Counted from the stretch's first letter, positions 37,417-49,516 are shown. The stretch is DNA of 64,000 nucleotides from Cacajao melanocephalus (GCA_963573385.1 CAUYLG010017934.1:18305-82304), one strand, 5' to 3'. Notes: a model not told the origin generated them from the letters alone. Translations and numbers: made by a program.

Positions 37417-37672
37417 CCTAAGGGATGGATGGATAGATGGATGGATGGATGGATGGGTGGATGGATGAGTGGATGGACAGATGCATGAGTGGATGGGTAG
37501 GTGCGTTGGTAGGTTGGTGGATGCATGAGTGGATGGCTGGGTAGATGGGTGGATATACGAGTGAATTGACAGATGTATGAGTGGATGGGTGGGTGGGTTG
37601 GCAGTTGGGTGGATGGATAAGTGGACGGGCAGGTGAATGGGTGGGTGGATGCCTGGGTGGAAGATAGATGGT
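37417..37672 (+). repeat. degenerate (TGGA)n tetranucleotide array
   Basis: About 255 bases of TGGATGGA-derived text, with larger-scale repetition of GATGCATGAGTGGATGG/GATGTATGAGTGGATGG words at about 37480, 37521 and 37571, suggesting a higher-order unit. The long minus frame (37928-37365; 187 codons rich in THPPIHPS) is a repeat artefact. Confidence 0.95.
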
Positions 37673-37924
37673 AAGCTGAGATAGTTATGGAAGAGTTATG
37701 GTGTCCAGTTCCAAGCACAGAACTTAATACACAGGCCAAGCTTAAAAATGTTTGAATAAGAGACACAGAAGAGCAGTCTGGTAGGAAATGGAAAGGCAAG
37801 AAGGAGGAGAAACAACATTGCAAAATAGAAGGAAATCTTGATAAAAGTATGAAATGAGCACAATGTGGAGTAGAACAGTATGAAGGGAAGAAGATGGAGT
37901 CAATAACTATCACTATAAAAATGA

Positions 37925-38175
37925 CCATTTACAGAGCTCTGACCATGTGCTAAGTGCTTTTCACGTGCTGTCTCCAGCATTCTTCATATACGTATACACA
38001 TGCGTGTGCGCGTGTGCACACACAATCATATGAGTACTGCTAACTCAATATGGTATATTAATGGAAGGAAAGCACAGAGAAATTAACCACCTTGCTGGCA
38101 GTCACCCAGCTAGTAGATGATGAAGATAAGACTGGAATCCAGGCTCTCAACTTGTTCTTACCACTGCACTGACCT
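37925..38175 (-). mobile_element. MIR SINE, reverse, with CA/TG interruption
   Basis: CATGTGCTAAGTGCTTTTCA, GCACAGAGAAATTAACCACC, CAGTCACCCAGCTAGTAGAT and AGACTGGAATCCAGGCTCTC are reversed MIR; a TACACATGCGTGTGCGCGTG stretch at about 37994-38030 interrupts it. Confidence 0.68.
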
Positions 38176-38519
38176 AACTAGATGAACAGAGAATAGATTT
38201 TGAAACATCTTGACTTCAATAAGGTGGAATTTCTCCAGGTCCCTTTGCCATTTCTTCAGGCAATGTTTCTAAGGACCATAGAAATTGTATCTTTTTCCTG
38301 CTTCCCAAAACTTTTAAGTTACTCCACACAGTATATATATTATGCAGAGTAATTGATTCAGCTGATGAGACCTAATAGCCAATGTACCTGCAAAATATTG
38401 ATTTCTGATATGGAAGATCAGACTTTTCCAAGCCTCAGTAAAAACTCTTTATTGACTGGTGATCTACCATTCCCATGCCCACAAGCTGCAAACTGAGCTA
38501 ATAATGACATCAACCTCCT
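38176..38519. other. unassigned sequence
   Basis: No recognised repeat or exon. Confidence 0.4.
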
Positions 38520-39292
38520 TTTTGCCGCCTCCTCTTCTTACCAATCTCTAAATGCTGGAGTTCCCCAGCATTCCTTCTCTATCAACACTCTTTTCTGGGT
38601 GACCTTTCCTAGTCTCACAGCGTTAAATATCTTCCATGTGCTGATGACTTCCAAATGTCTGCCTCCGGCCTGACCTCTCTGTCCTGAGGTCCAGTCTTGT
38701 ATATACTCCCGCCTACTAGTCACCTTCTGTCAGAGGGTTCATAGATGCTGCAAACTTGAGTATATAAAACAAAGCTGTTGGTTGTCCCCTCTTCCCCACG
38801 TCTGACCACCCCCTCAGTGTTTGCTGTCCCAGCCAGTGATCTCAGTGTTCAAACAATTGCCCAAACCTTGCACCTAGAAGCCATCGTTGGTTAATTTCTT
38901 TCCCTCTCACTCTATGTCCAGCCTACCAGCAAACCCCATCAGCTCCTGAATCTGTCCCTTTGTCTCCATCAGCACTGCCACCATTCTCTTGGACCTTTCA
39001 CTTATATTCTTGCCATCCTAAAGTCTATTCTCCACATAGCAGTGAGTGATGCTTCTGAAATGTAAATTACATTATGTCATCCCTTTGATTAAAGACCCCC
39101 GCAGTGGGCTCCCATTGCACTGAGAATAGTGACCAGAAGTCTTCAACAGTGGTCTACAGGGCTTTCTATTGGTGTGGCCCCCAATTTCTCCCCTTTTCTT
39201 CCTTCTATCCCCCTTCCCCATCCCACCATTTCCACACTTCACTATGCTTCAGCTCCATAATCTACATGTTCTTCCCTAAAAACACTAAGCTT
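38520..39292 (+). mobile_element. L2 LINE, left part, split by Alu
   Basis: GCTGATGACTTCCAAATGTC, CTTGCACCTAGAAGCCATCG, AGCAGTGAGTGATGCTTCTG, GTGGGCTCCCATTGCACTGA and CACTATGCTTCAGCTCCATA follow L2 ORF2/3' text in plus orientation. The element continues after the Alu at about 39590-39640 (CAGTGCCTTTGTACCTTTTG). Confidence 0.75.
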
Positions 39293-39588
39293 GGCCAGGC
39301 ACAGTGGTTAATGCCTATAATCCTAGCACTTTGGGAGGCCACTTGAGACCAGGAGTTCAAGAGGAACCTAAGCAACATAGTGAGACCTCGTCTCCACAAA
39401 AAAAAATATTTAAAAATTAGCTGGACGTGATGGCATGTGCCTGTAGTCCTATCTACTTGAGAGGGAAATGCAGGAGGATCTCTTGAGCCCAGAAGTTCTA
39501 GGCTAGAGTGAGCTATGATCATGCCATTGTACTCCAGCCTGGGTGACAGGGAAGAATCTGTCTCTAAAAGAAACAAACACACACCAAG
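39293..39588 (+). mobile_element. Alu (AluJ-like), forward, inserted in L2
   Basis: GGCCAGGCACAGTGGTTAAT to GGGTGACAGGGAAGAATCTG plus tail CTCTAAAAGAAACAAAC. The flanks ACACTAAGCTT (about 39282) and ACACCAAGCTTG (about 39581) look like an aged target duplication. The left monomer lacks about 20 bases after GGGAGGCC. Confidence 0.92.
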
Positions 39589-39655
39589 CTTGTTATTCCT
39601 CAGTGCCTTTGTACCTTTTGTCTCTTCAACAGAGAACACTCAACTCATTTCCTTC

Positions 39656-39752
39656 TTTGGACAGATGGGTGGACAGATGGATGGATGGAAGGTTGGATGG
39701 ATGGATGGAAAGATGGGTGGGTGGGTGGGTAGGTGGTTGGATGAATGGGCAA
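39656..39752 (+). repeat. TGGA/GGGT array with G-quadruplex motif
   Basis: A second TGGA array (GATGGATGGATGGAAGGTTG) grades into GGGTGGGTGGGTGGG at 39715-39729, four G3 runs with single-T loops. Frames crossing it (39515-39853 and 39543-39812 plus; 39626-39820 minus) are artefacts. Confidence 0.95.
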
Positions 39753-41089
39753 TGGAATGCTCTCTCCATTTGGAATTGCTCCAAGCTAATCAGATATATG
39801 AGAAAATTATAATGCCTCAAGATGCCAATCTTTCAGCCTTCCAAATAACATAATGATTTAGCCCAAGTTAAAACACTCAACATTAGTTTAAGGAATGATA
39901 CTCATTGATGAGTGAAAGGTGGGAATGTTTGGAAGTATGCAAGAAGAACTGATATTTTTTAGTCCCCAAATGACACCTTCTTTGCCTGCGTAAAATGTTA
40001 TTCCTGGCAGGAAGTACTGTTCACTCCTCACCACTTGAATGAAAATAAGAATGAAATGAAGGAAGGAAGGAATGGAAATAAGAGACAAACAGGAAACCGT
40101 GTTTATTTTTTACCAGAAGTCAGCCAAACTCCCACACACCTACGCTGTGCATTTCCTCTGTTGGGTGTTATAAAGTACAGCAAGAAAATGACCCTTTCCT
40201 CTGCCCTTTCTCCAAGAAGCTATCTCATAGTCAACCTCTGCGTACAGAGCATGTGAAAGATTGCAGTGGAGCACAGCTCAGAGGCAGGAAAAATCCTCCT
40301 GGATAAATCCATCCCCAATTTATCCAGGCTTTCTCAAGAAAGTCATTTTGAAACTCTCCTTAACAGGAAACCATGTAGATATTTTGCAGTGATAAGGCTA
40401 ATAAGGACAAGGTAACATTTGATTTAAAACCCTAGCATGCCTCACTGGGTCAAAAGGTAGATCAGGTTGCTGTAGAAAATTGTTCTGTAATGAAATGATG
40501 TGGAAGAAAACAGCAAGACGGACCCCTAAAGCCATAGGATGTGCACATGTTTCTAACCCTTGCACTCCAGGACTGGTAAAGTTTACCTTCTATTGATTTA
40601 TTTTGTTCAGCGAGTTTTCTTTATCCAACAGAGGCTCTTCTCAAGAGAAGTTGGAATGTGAATATCTGTTCTAATTTAGACTGCTCTTTTAACTTCATTT
40701 AAATTACTATTATCATGCCCAGTCTTCCATAATGATGCACCTTGGTAGGCCGAAATGTCTCTGAGGTGCAGGCCTTTAATGAAGATCTTAGTCCAAGAGA
40801 TATAATTTGACTAGTCTGCCATGAAGTGCTCACTGACTAAGCTGGACTTTGTCCCCACTTGCACTGACCTCCCCTGCCCCTTAAGGATGCCCTCGGTTTG
40901 GTTCTCTTCTGTTCTTCATGGCACAGGTATCTGACTGTCTCTTTCTGCTTAGCTCCACCTGCCCATTCTTTGTATAACAATAGCATCACAGTCAAACACT
41001 AACAGGAATATCGGCAAAATATCCTTATCTGTATCCACATGGGCAAGAAAGTCATTAAAAGGTCATTTCGTTGAGAATAAAGTTGCTTT
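39753..41089. other. unassigned sequence
   Basis: No recognised repeat or exon over 1.3 kb, apart from short AAGGAAGGAAGGAAT runs near 40056. Confidence 0.4.
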
Positions 41090-41435
41090 AAAATGTAGTT
41101 GTCAGCCAGGTGCAGTGGCTCACACCTGTAATCACAGCACTCTGGGAGGCCAAGATGAGTGGATCTCCTGAGGTCAGGAGTTCGAGACCAGCCTGGTCAA
41201 CATGGTGAAATCCTGTTTCTACTAAAAATATAAAAATTAGCTGGGAGTGGTGGTGCATGCCTGTGATCCTAGCTACTTGGGAGGCTGAGGCACAAGAATC
41301 GCTCAAACCCAGGAGGTGGAAGTAGCAGTGAGCCAAGATTGTGCCACTGCATTCCAGCCTGGGCAACAGAGCAAGACTGTCTCAAATAATAATAATAACA
41401 ATGATAAATAAAATAAAAATAAAATGTAGTTGTCA
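41090..41435 (+). mobile_element. Alu (AluS-like), forward, with 15-bp target duplication
   Basis: Perfect target duplication AAAATGTAGTTGTCA at 41090-41104 and 41421-41435 bounds an Alu beginning GCCAGGTGCAGTGGCTCACA and ending in an AATAATAATAACAATG/AAATAAAATAAAAAT tail. Confidence 0.97.
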
Positions 41436-41859
41436 TAAGTTTTTACACATGCTGAAGAATTTGGAGCTTCATTCTGACATTTTCTCACATGCAAAGGAGC
41501 CAGAAAATTCTCCCAGAAGTTTCAGAAGAGTTCACAGTATAGCAAGAATCTTGACTTGAGTAGAAGCTGTGTTTCCCTGAGGAGTCAGGTATGCGAAGCT
41601 ATCACTGGGGTCCAGTGGGCACATGAGATTGATCAAATAAAAGGTCTCAATTATTGGGAAATAAGAGGCCATTTTAGGCAAATCATGGGAGTCTGTCTCT
41701 CAGACCAACTAATCAGGAATTTATTCCTGGCTCCTAGGAAGAAGGGAGTCGCAAGTGAAATGATGGGAGTGCCATGACATGGTGAAGCCATGACAGCATT
41801 GGTCTGGAATCAAAGCCTGGTGACACAAAATGGGAAGAGACAGGGGATCCTGTTAGGTA
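41436..41859. other. unassigned sequence
   Basis: No recognised repeat or exon between two forward Alus. Confidence 0.4.
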
Positions 41860-43066
<1,207 letters not shown>

Positions 43067-43404
43067 TTGTGTCCTCCCCAAATTCACATATTGAAACCCT
43101 AATCCCCAGTGTGATGGTGTTTGGAAGTGGAGCCCAGGAGGCCATCAGGTCACAAGGAGTACTCATGATTAGTGCCCTTATGAAAAGAGACTCCAGAGCG
43201 TTCTCTCGGCCTCTTCCTGCCGCATGAAAATACAATGAGAAGCTGACCGTCTGTAACCCTGGAGAGGTCCTTACCAGAACCCAACCACCCTGGCACGCTG
43301 ATCTCAGACTTCCAGCCTCCAGAACTGTGAGAAACAAATTTCTGTCATCTATCAGACACTCAGTCCATGGTACTTTGTTACAGTACCCTGAGCAGGCTAA
43401 AACA
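43067..43404 (+). mobile_element. MLT1-type MaLR solo LTR
   Basis: GAACTGAATGTTTGTGTCCT, CATATTGAAACCCTAATCCC, TTAGTGCCCTTATGAAAAGA, CTTCCAGCCTCCAGAACTGT, GAGAAACAAATTTCTGTCAT and the GCAGGCTAAAACA end follow the MLT1 LTR. No internal proviral sequence or second LTR is nearby. Confidence 0.82.
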
Positions 43405-43664
43405 ATCAATGAGTTATGATGCCTGAATGAGAAATATAGAAGTCTAATTCGGAGCGAAGGGAAGTCAGTGTGGGACCATTTTTGTAACAGGGAAGAATGA
43501 GCAGAGGACAGATCCTTCCTTATTTAACCACCTCCCGTTCTTACCACTATCCTGTTTAGAGATGAAAATAGACAGCTAAATATTTGGTTAGTCAAGGAGA
43601 TGTTCACCCAGGAATAAAATTTCTCGTGTGTCATTTGCCTTGGTCCCCTAGAACCTGCCCTCCA
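43405..43664. other. unassigned sequence
   Basis: Nothing recognised. Confidence 0.4.
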
Positions 43665-43775
43665 GTCTCAAACCAAAGGAAATGAGGAACAGGAAAACAA
43701 TGACAAGACGGGACTTGAACCTTAACTGCTGCTTCCTCGGCCAGACGGGTCTGTCCTTAACTACACTGTCCTAGT
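43665..43775 (-). mobile_element. MIR SINE head, reverse (tRNA-like)
   Basis: GACGGGACTTGAACCTTAAC is the reversed B-box relic, followed by GGTCTGTCCTTAACTACACT, the reversed MIR head. It superficially resembles a tRNA on the minus strand. Confidence 0.6.
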
Positions 43776-44154
43776 GTTTGTGAGGTCACTGCTGTTATGT
43801 GCTTGCTGGCGTTTGGGTCTGGTCTGGTATTGATTTAAGGGAAGGAAATACATCACAAATCTTTATGGGCAAAGATAATTGCAATGGGGCTTGTTTTTCC
43901 TAACCAAAGTCTTTTCTTCATTGCCACTGGATTCGAAAGGACTCCATCTCCACATTCTCCACCATGGCTGTCTCCCCAGAGAGGGCATTCCAGTCCCTGC
44001 CCTCTGGCCTTTAATGTGGCCACCAGCTAATCTTTGAAATCCTCCTCTTCCACCCTTCCCTAGATAGCTCCTGAGGCTGCAAAGAAATTTTCCTTTAAAG
44101 CAACAACTCTATCGTCCAGATACAGGGCTTTGTACTTGCCCATTTGAAGTCTGA
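43776..44154. other. unassigned sequence
   Basis: No recognised repeat or exon. Confidence 0.4.
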
Positions 44155-44325
44155 TCTTTTCATTCATACTTTGATGAATAAAGTGATCTATTATTTTTAC
44201 ATGTACAAAGAAATAGCCTAAAGGTTATGCCCAACTCACAAGTTCTATCTGTAGATAATGGTAGCTGGTGAAGAATGTACCCATTCTCTCACCATGTTCC
44301 TTCCAGGCTACAAGAAAAGCAAATC
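44155..44325 (+). repeat. local duplication, copy 1
   Basis: From TTTGATGAATAAAGTGATCT to CCTTCCAGGCTACAAGAA this matches 46233-46399 in the same orientation at high but imperfect identity, by eye about 85-90%. Similarity stops abruptly on both sides. Confidence 0.9.
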
Positions 44326-44867
44326 TCAAACCAAGTTTGTCCTATCACATGGACATTTATTCAATAAATAATTATTGGCAAGCAGGCACCACACAGCTCA
44401 CGCAATCATTTCCGTAGACCCAAACGAACTCCCAGCTCTCTTTTGGGACCTATGAACATCACATTTACAGAACAAATTTTGTCAAGACAGACACAACAAC
44501 ATATCAGAAGCAGGATTTGGTTTCTCAGTTATCCTCGCAAGACCAGAAATGCTCCCAAGTCAGAGGCTGAAGCCAAGGTCATGCAGTGACCCAGCCTCAG
44601 ATGCCTGCTCTAAGGGTACGTGCTACAACCTTGAAAGATGGTCATGCCCTGGTCATGGAAGGTAATGGGTGTCTCTAAAGTATTTTAGCCAACACACAAA
44701 ACCTGAACACTTTGATTTCTCCAATGAGAATGCATTTGTAATCATCGTTTTGCTAATTAACAAGCGATCATGTTCACCAGTAAGAGCATTTCTCATATCA
44801 CTCAAAGGAATTGGTCCGCTTGCTTTAGGCAGACAGTAAGTGAAGGGTCTCCGGAGAACCTCTGACC
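44326..44867. other. unassigned sequence, possibly MIR-bearing
   Basis: About 44545-44640 has faint reversed-MIR words (CCAAGGTCATGCAGTGACCC). No exon recognised. Confidence 0.35.
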
Positions 44868-45205
44868 CGTGTTTTGTGTAGATAACGAAACTGGCACAGG
44901 GGGCTTGCCTAAACATGCCCGCAGTGGACTAAGGGCCCACATGTGCACTGAGGGAGTAGGGTGGAGTCACAAGGAATTCATACCTTATACAAATAGGGAA
45001 CCCAGGCACATCAGCATGTATGTAAAAGCTCTTATATTCAACTATGAAGGGGGCAACCAGGAACCTGCTTTCAGGACCCCTCTCTTTGCTGAGAGCTTTC
45101 CTTTTGCTTAGTAAATTCTACTTCACTCACTCTTCAAGTGTTTGCATGCCTCATTTTTCCTGGTTGTAAGATAAGACCCCAGACCTAGCTGAGCTAAGGA
45201 GAAAA
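44868..45205 (+). mobile_element. ERV1-type solo LTR (family uncertain)
   Basis: CTGGCACAGGGGGCTTGCCT and GAACCTGCTTTCAGGACCCC lead to CTTTGCTGAGAGCTTTCCTT, TTGCTTAGTAAATTCTACTT and CCTGGTTGTAAGATAAGACC. That is a GAGAGCT...polyA-signal-like R region followed by a U5-like tail, typical of class I LTRs. No gag, pol or env remnant is adjacent. Confidence 0.6.
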
Positions 45206-45738
45206 AAAATCCTGCATCATCATTATGTTATCTAGCAAAGCCTCAGATGTTGACCAAACTCTCGAGAACAGAGCACTGATAGTAACTGCATTGGGTATGG
45301 TACCTCTGCTGTAGCTAACTAGATATCCACACTCCCACCCCATCTACCACCTTTTCCAGTGTGAATTCTCACTTTGGGTGACTGGCTGAATATAAAGTTA
45401 AAGCTTAAACTGACTGCCCATGCACAATTTTGCATAGTCTATGCTAAAATACTTTAAAGGAGAACATTGCAACCACTCCTTATGACTCAGCTTCTAAGTC
45501 ACAGCCCAAATCAAGTCAATCCTAACTTCTTGAGTATTCTGCCTTACATAGTTCATGTGCAATGCTGGATGCTTCCTAAATCAAATGTGTGTAGATGAAG
45601 AAAATACACAATGCATTTATAATGTTGTGGAGGCAAAGACATGCAAACATATTATTTGAGGAGGAAGGAAATATGGAGGGATAAAAAAGCAGTTAGTTGC
45701 AAGATGTCAAATTGAAACATTGGTATTGTGCTCTGCAC
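45206..45738. other. unassigned sequence
   Basis: No recognised repeat or exon. Confidence 0.4.
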
Positions 45739-46030
45739 ATTTTTTTTTTTTAGATGGAGTCTCGCTCTGTCACCAGGCTGGGGTGCGGTGGTGCAATCTC
45801 AGCTCACTGCAACTTCCACTCCCGGGTTCAAGCCATTCTCCTGCCTTAGCCTCCCGAGTAGCTTGGGACTACAGGCATGCATAACCACACCCAGCTAATT
45901 TTTGTATTTTTAGTAGAGACAAGGTTTCACCATGTTGGACAGACTGGTCTCCATCTCTTGACATTGTGATCCCCCCACCTTGGTCTCCCAAAGTGCTGGG
46001 ATTACAGGCGTGAGCCATCAAGCTTGGCCT
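45739..46030 (-). mobile_element. Alu, reverse
   Basis: T-run from about 45740, then AGATGGAGTCTCGCTCTGTC to GTGAGCCATCAAGCTTGGCC. Flanks CTCTGCACATTTTT and CTCCGCACGTTTTT look like a diverged target duplication. Confidence 0.94.
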
Positions 46031-46232
46031 CCGCACGTTTTTTCTTTTTCAATCTTATTCAAGTGACATCCTTGATATTACAGTGCTTTGGCTAGTTATG
46101 GGGACTGGGTAGGTTAAAGTATTAACCAACTGGATGAAAAGTATGTATGTAAATTATACTTTACTTTTCAAAAAGGGAAATAATATAATAAAAAGACATA
46201 TTTAAGGGGAAAGATGAAGAGTTCTGTTTCAT

Positions 46233-46399
46233 ATGTTTCATTCAGACTTTGATGAATAAAGTGGTCTATTATTTTTACATATGTAGAGAACTGGCCTAAA
46301 GGTTAACCCAACTCAGAAGTTCTATTTGTAGATAATGATAGCTGCTGAAGAATTTATTCATTCTCTCACACTGTTCCTTTCAGGCTATAAGAAGGAACT
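46233..46399 (+). repeat. local duplication, copy 2
   Basis: TTTGATGAATAAAGTGGTCT through CCTTTCAGGCTATAAGAA repeats the 44155-44325 segment about 2.08 kb downstream in direct orientation. Confidence 0.9.
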
Positions 46400-47214
46400 A
46401 TGTGTGTTTTCTATGGAATATGGAAATTGTTAAGAGTCCAGTGGATAGTTGGATATGCAGGAGACATTTTCTTACGCTTGGGTAAACCTATGTTTTAATG
46501 CCAAAGAGAAGCAGTCTGTAAAAAGACTGAGGATGTAGGAGAATTTGAAGGTCATGCATGCACAGAGATTCCAGAGGACACAGGGTAAGGCTGGGTGAGA
46601 GACAAAGAGAGGAAGAGCCAAGTGAGAGGAACCCCAAACAGTGTGCATAGGAAGGTAGACCAGAGCATCTGCAGCCACATGGCAGAGACCAAGGCTGATG
46701 GTAAAGTGAGGCATGGTGTGAGGACCTTGTCTCAAGGTCTCAAACAGAGCTGGGAGGTAAAGCAACTTCATGCCAATGTGAGGTTGCACACTCAATGGTG
46801 GTCCAGTCTACAGATGCAGCAGTTCATCCCAAAGTCTTATTCATACAGGCCCTGTCCTTGATCTGGGTATGGGAACTCCATCAGGATAAAATGTGGTCTC
46901 TTTCCTAATCATGAACTCTCTGCCACAATTACCTTGCTGGCCCAGTTACCTGGTTCCTACTTGACCCAGCTGGGAACACTGCTTCTTTGAACCACTGGGT
47001 TTTCTAATCCTAAAAACTACACTTGTATAACCAGTGTCATTATAAATATGCACCCACACCTGGGATGTTCCCGCATCTATCCTAATGGATGACTACATCC
47101 AAGGAAACATCCAGAAGTTTTAGAGCACCTGAGAAAGCAAACTTACACACACCTTCTCTTTAAATGGTACCTACTTGTGGTTTTATCTGATGAATAAAAT
47201 CACTGCTTAGTCAT
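46400..47214. other. unassigned sequence
   Basis: A minus frame (46795-46472, 107 codons) and an opposing plus frame (46595-46861) show no domain. No repeat recognised. Confidence 0.4.
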
Positions 47215-47700
47215 TTGTGAAAAATGTGGAAAATATTTTTAAAAAGCACAAAGAATAGAATTAAAATCACCCATTATCTGTACTCCTCTACCAGAAGTAA
47301 CTACTATATTACCATTTAAAACCTACTTCCCATTTTTTCTTCACACAGATAACATATATTTTATTAAAATGGATCTATTCACATAATAATATACTCTGTT
47401 TTTCTATGTCAGGAAATATTCTTCCATTAAAATAATGTCAATGGTTGCATGGTACAGATTAATTTTCCAAGTTGTCATTTTTATGAGAAAATTGTGTTTA
47501 TTCTGCCTGTAAATAAGTCTTTGCAGAAATCTATTCTTATTTCCTAAAGATGGATTCCTAGATATAGAATTGATAAACGAAAGCATATGTGCAATTCATA
47601 AAGCTTTCAAGACATGGGCAAATTACCCTGCAGAAACTCTAATCTTCCCTCCCATCAGAGGTATATGAAAGAACCTTATTTCCTGTTCCCAAACCTTGCA
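47215..47700 (-). mobile_element. ancient L1M fragment, reverse
   Basis: TCTTCCATTAAAATAATGTC, AAAGATGGATTCCTAGATAT, AGAATTGATAAACGAAAGCA and GGGCAAATTACCCTGCAGAA follow the reversed L1M text 'aaattcctagaagtggaattgctgggtcaaagg..' and 'tattgccaaattgccctcc'. Strongly diverged. Confidence 0.65.
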
Positions 47701-47764
47701 ATATTAAAGAAGTTCAGCCATACCCATCACGCCAAGTAGCTATTTGCGTTACAAAGGAAGCAGT

Positions 47765-47855
47765 AATTACTGAGTAGTCAAGGGCATGGACTTCAGAATC
47801 AGATTGTCCTGGGCACAGATGTGTAGTTCTATCACTTCTTGTGTGAGAGAATTCC
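47765..47855 (+). mobile_element. MIR SINE head, forward
   Basis: CAAGGGCATGGACTTCAGAA, TCAGATTGTCCTGGGCACAG and TCTATCACTTCTTGTGTGAG match the forward MIR head. Confidence 0.6.
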
Positions 47856-47884
47856 AGTGGGTTGTTCTAAAAGGAAAAGAAAAA

Positions 47885-48265
47885 AGCTTTATTAAGGTAT
47901 AATCACCATATAATCAATTGAACATATATAAAGTATATAATTTCAACCATAAGACACCTGGCATGGCATACTAACATCAGACAAAACAGACTTTACATTT
48001 ATACAACTCATGAAACCATCACCACAATGAAGATGGCGAACACATCCATCCCCCTCAAAAGTTTTCTTTTGTAATTTCTCCTTCCTGGCCTTCTCTAGTC
48101 CCAGCCCCAAACAAGCACAGATCTTTCTGTCTCTATAGATTAGTTTGTATTTTCTAGAGTTTTGTATAAATGCCACAAAATAGCATGTACTCTTTTTTAC
48201 CTTGCTTCTTTCATGCAACATAGTTATTTTGAGATTCATTTGTCTTGTCACATGTATCAATAGGA
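47885..48265 (-). mobile_element. L1M 3' UTR-region fragment, reverse
   Basis: AAGCTTTATTAAGGTATAAT, CATGAAACCATCACCACAAT, AAGATGGCGAACACATCCAT, CTCTATAGATTAGTTTGTAT and TTTGAGATTCATTTGTCTTG follow the reversed 3' region of old L1 subfamilies. About 47960-47995 is not consensus and may be a small insertion. Confidence 0.78.
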
Positions 48266-49516
48266 AACTGGTGACATCAGGGTAGAATTGAGACTGGGAA
48301 GGTCAAGCGACTAAATGAACAGAGTGGGATCAGCGCCTAGGTGTGATGTGGGGAGAACAGCAGAAATGAGTGAGAGTTCAGGGTACAGCGGTGAGGGGTG
48401 GCAAGGATGGGGTGGGGGTGACACATTTGTAAGCAAAAGGCAGGGCTGAAAATCAAGCCTCAGAGCAGCACTCTCTTAGGGTGCATGGAATCACGTGAGC
48501 ACAAACCCACACTATGTCACCACAAAAAGCAAGTCAGAGCAAGTCCCTGGCATCCGTATGAGTCTTTGCTTGCCAAAGGGGCAATCAATCTAATTCTAAT
48601 TAGAGAATTAGAATTAGAACTATCTACGTACTTGCCAGGAGGGGCCGTTAACACTCTGATATACATTCATTTCTTTTCCAAAATGATATTCCTTGTTATT
48701 GACTGAGTTGAAATCACTGGAGTTATTTGTATTAAAAAGCCCACACACATCTGGTAATTTTGCTTTATTCTATTACTGCCTATACAATGCTAATAAACAC
48801 GATTTTCTTCCAGTCCCCAAGCTACTTTAGGAAAAATTAAAAAGACATATTTCACTGCAAACAATCCTCTTTGAATTGACAAGGCAATTCTAAAACTTTT
48901 CCTCTGGTCCCCAAAAGTAATTACACCCAGTCGGGGCAAAGAAATCTTTTGTTTTCTAATTATAGAACAGATGTTTTCCAGAAGCAATTACCCCTGAGCC
49001 ACTAGTAAAAATAATATAACAAATTGATCTTTGATTTAGGAAACAGCTGTGTGATTCTGCCAGCAACAAACACTTATTAGAAGGAAAAAAAAAAAGAGTT
49101 GCCATTTATATGAACCAAATGTATTTCACATTTCCTGATTTTCCTGATTTCCCAGAATTCTGAGATTCCAGAAATCAAGAGCAAGAACCAGTCACTGCTA
49201 TTTCTTTGAAAGCAGTGGAAGCCTTCGGGGCACTTGATTTTGGCAGAAGAATTTCATGAGCTTGCCCCTGTTGGATCTCAGGATTCTAGGTACATCTCAC
49301 CTATTATCTTCCCTGTAAAGGTACCAACAATTTTCTACAGGGTGGTTCTGACCAGTCATTCACTCAACACTCAACTTCGCTGAGCATCTACTGTCTCAGG
49401 CACAGTGTCCCTGGCCTGATCTAACCCTTTCGGGAGTTTCCCTATTGCCTGCTAAACTAAGCTAAGCATCACCTGGGAATTGGAGACCCTCCTCAAGTGC
49501 TCCTAGAACCCTTTCC
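48266..49516. other. largely repeat-free block; candidate conserved non-coding region
   Basis: Only an old-block trace (GCTGAGCATCTACTGTCTCA at about 49379) is recognised. From about 48660 to 49150 the sequence is AT-rich with TAATTA-, TTTGAT- and CAATTA-type words, the style of developmental enhancers, and no transposon text. Conservation cannot be judged here. Confidence 0.3.
48589..48618. repeat. perfect 13-bp-arm inverted repeat
   Basis: TCTAATTCTAATT at 48589-48601 pairs fully with AATTAGAATTAGA at 48606-48618 across the 4-base spacer AGAG. It also carries two TAATT homeodomain-core words per arm. Confidence 0.95.

Noticed and set aside
37365..37928. 187-codon minus-strand frame rich in His/Pro/Ser/Thr
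   Set aside because: It is the translation of a TGGA tetranucleotide array; periodic composition, no domain.
43690..43770. tRNA gene on the minus strand
   Set aside because: The B-box-like GGGACTTGAACC belongs to a reversed MIR head; no cloverleaf can be drawn.
44868..45205. protein-coding frame 44869-45111
   Set aside because: The frame falls in an LTR of ERV1 type with polyadenylation-region text; no coding evidence.
48401..48421. G-quadruplex at GGATGGGGTGGGGGTG
   Set aside because: Only three usable G3 runs within a normal loop distance.
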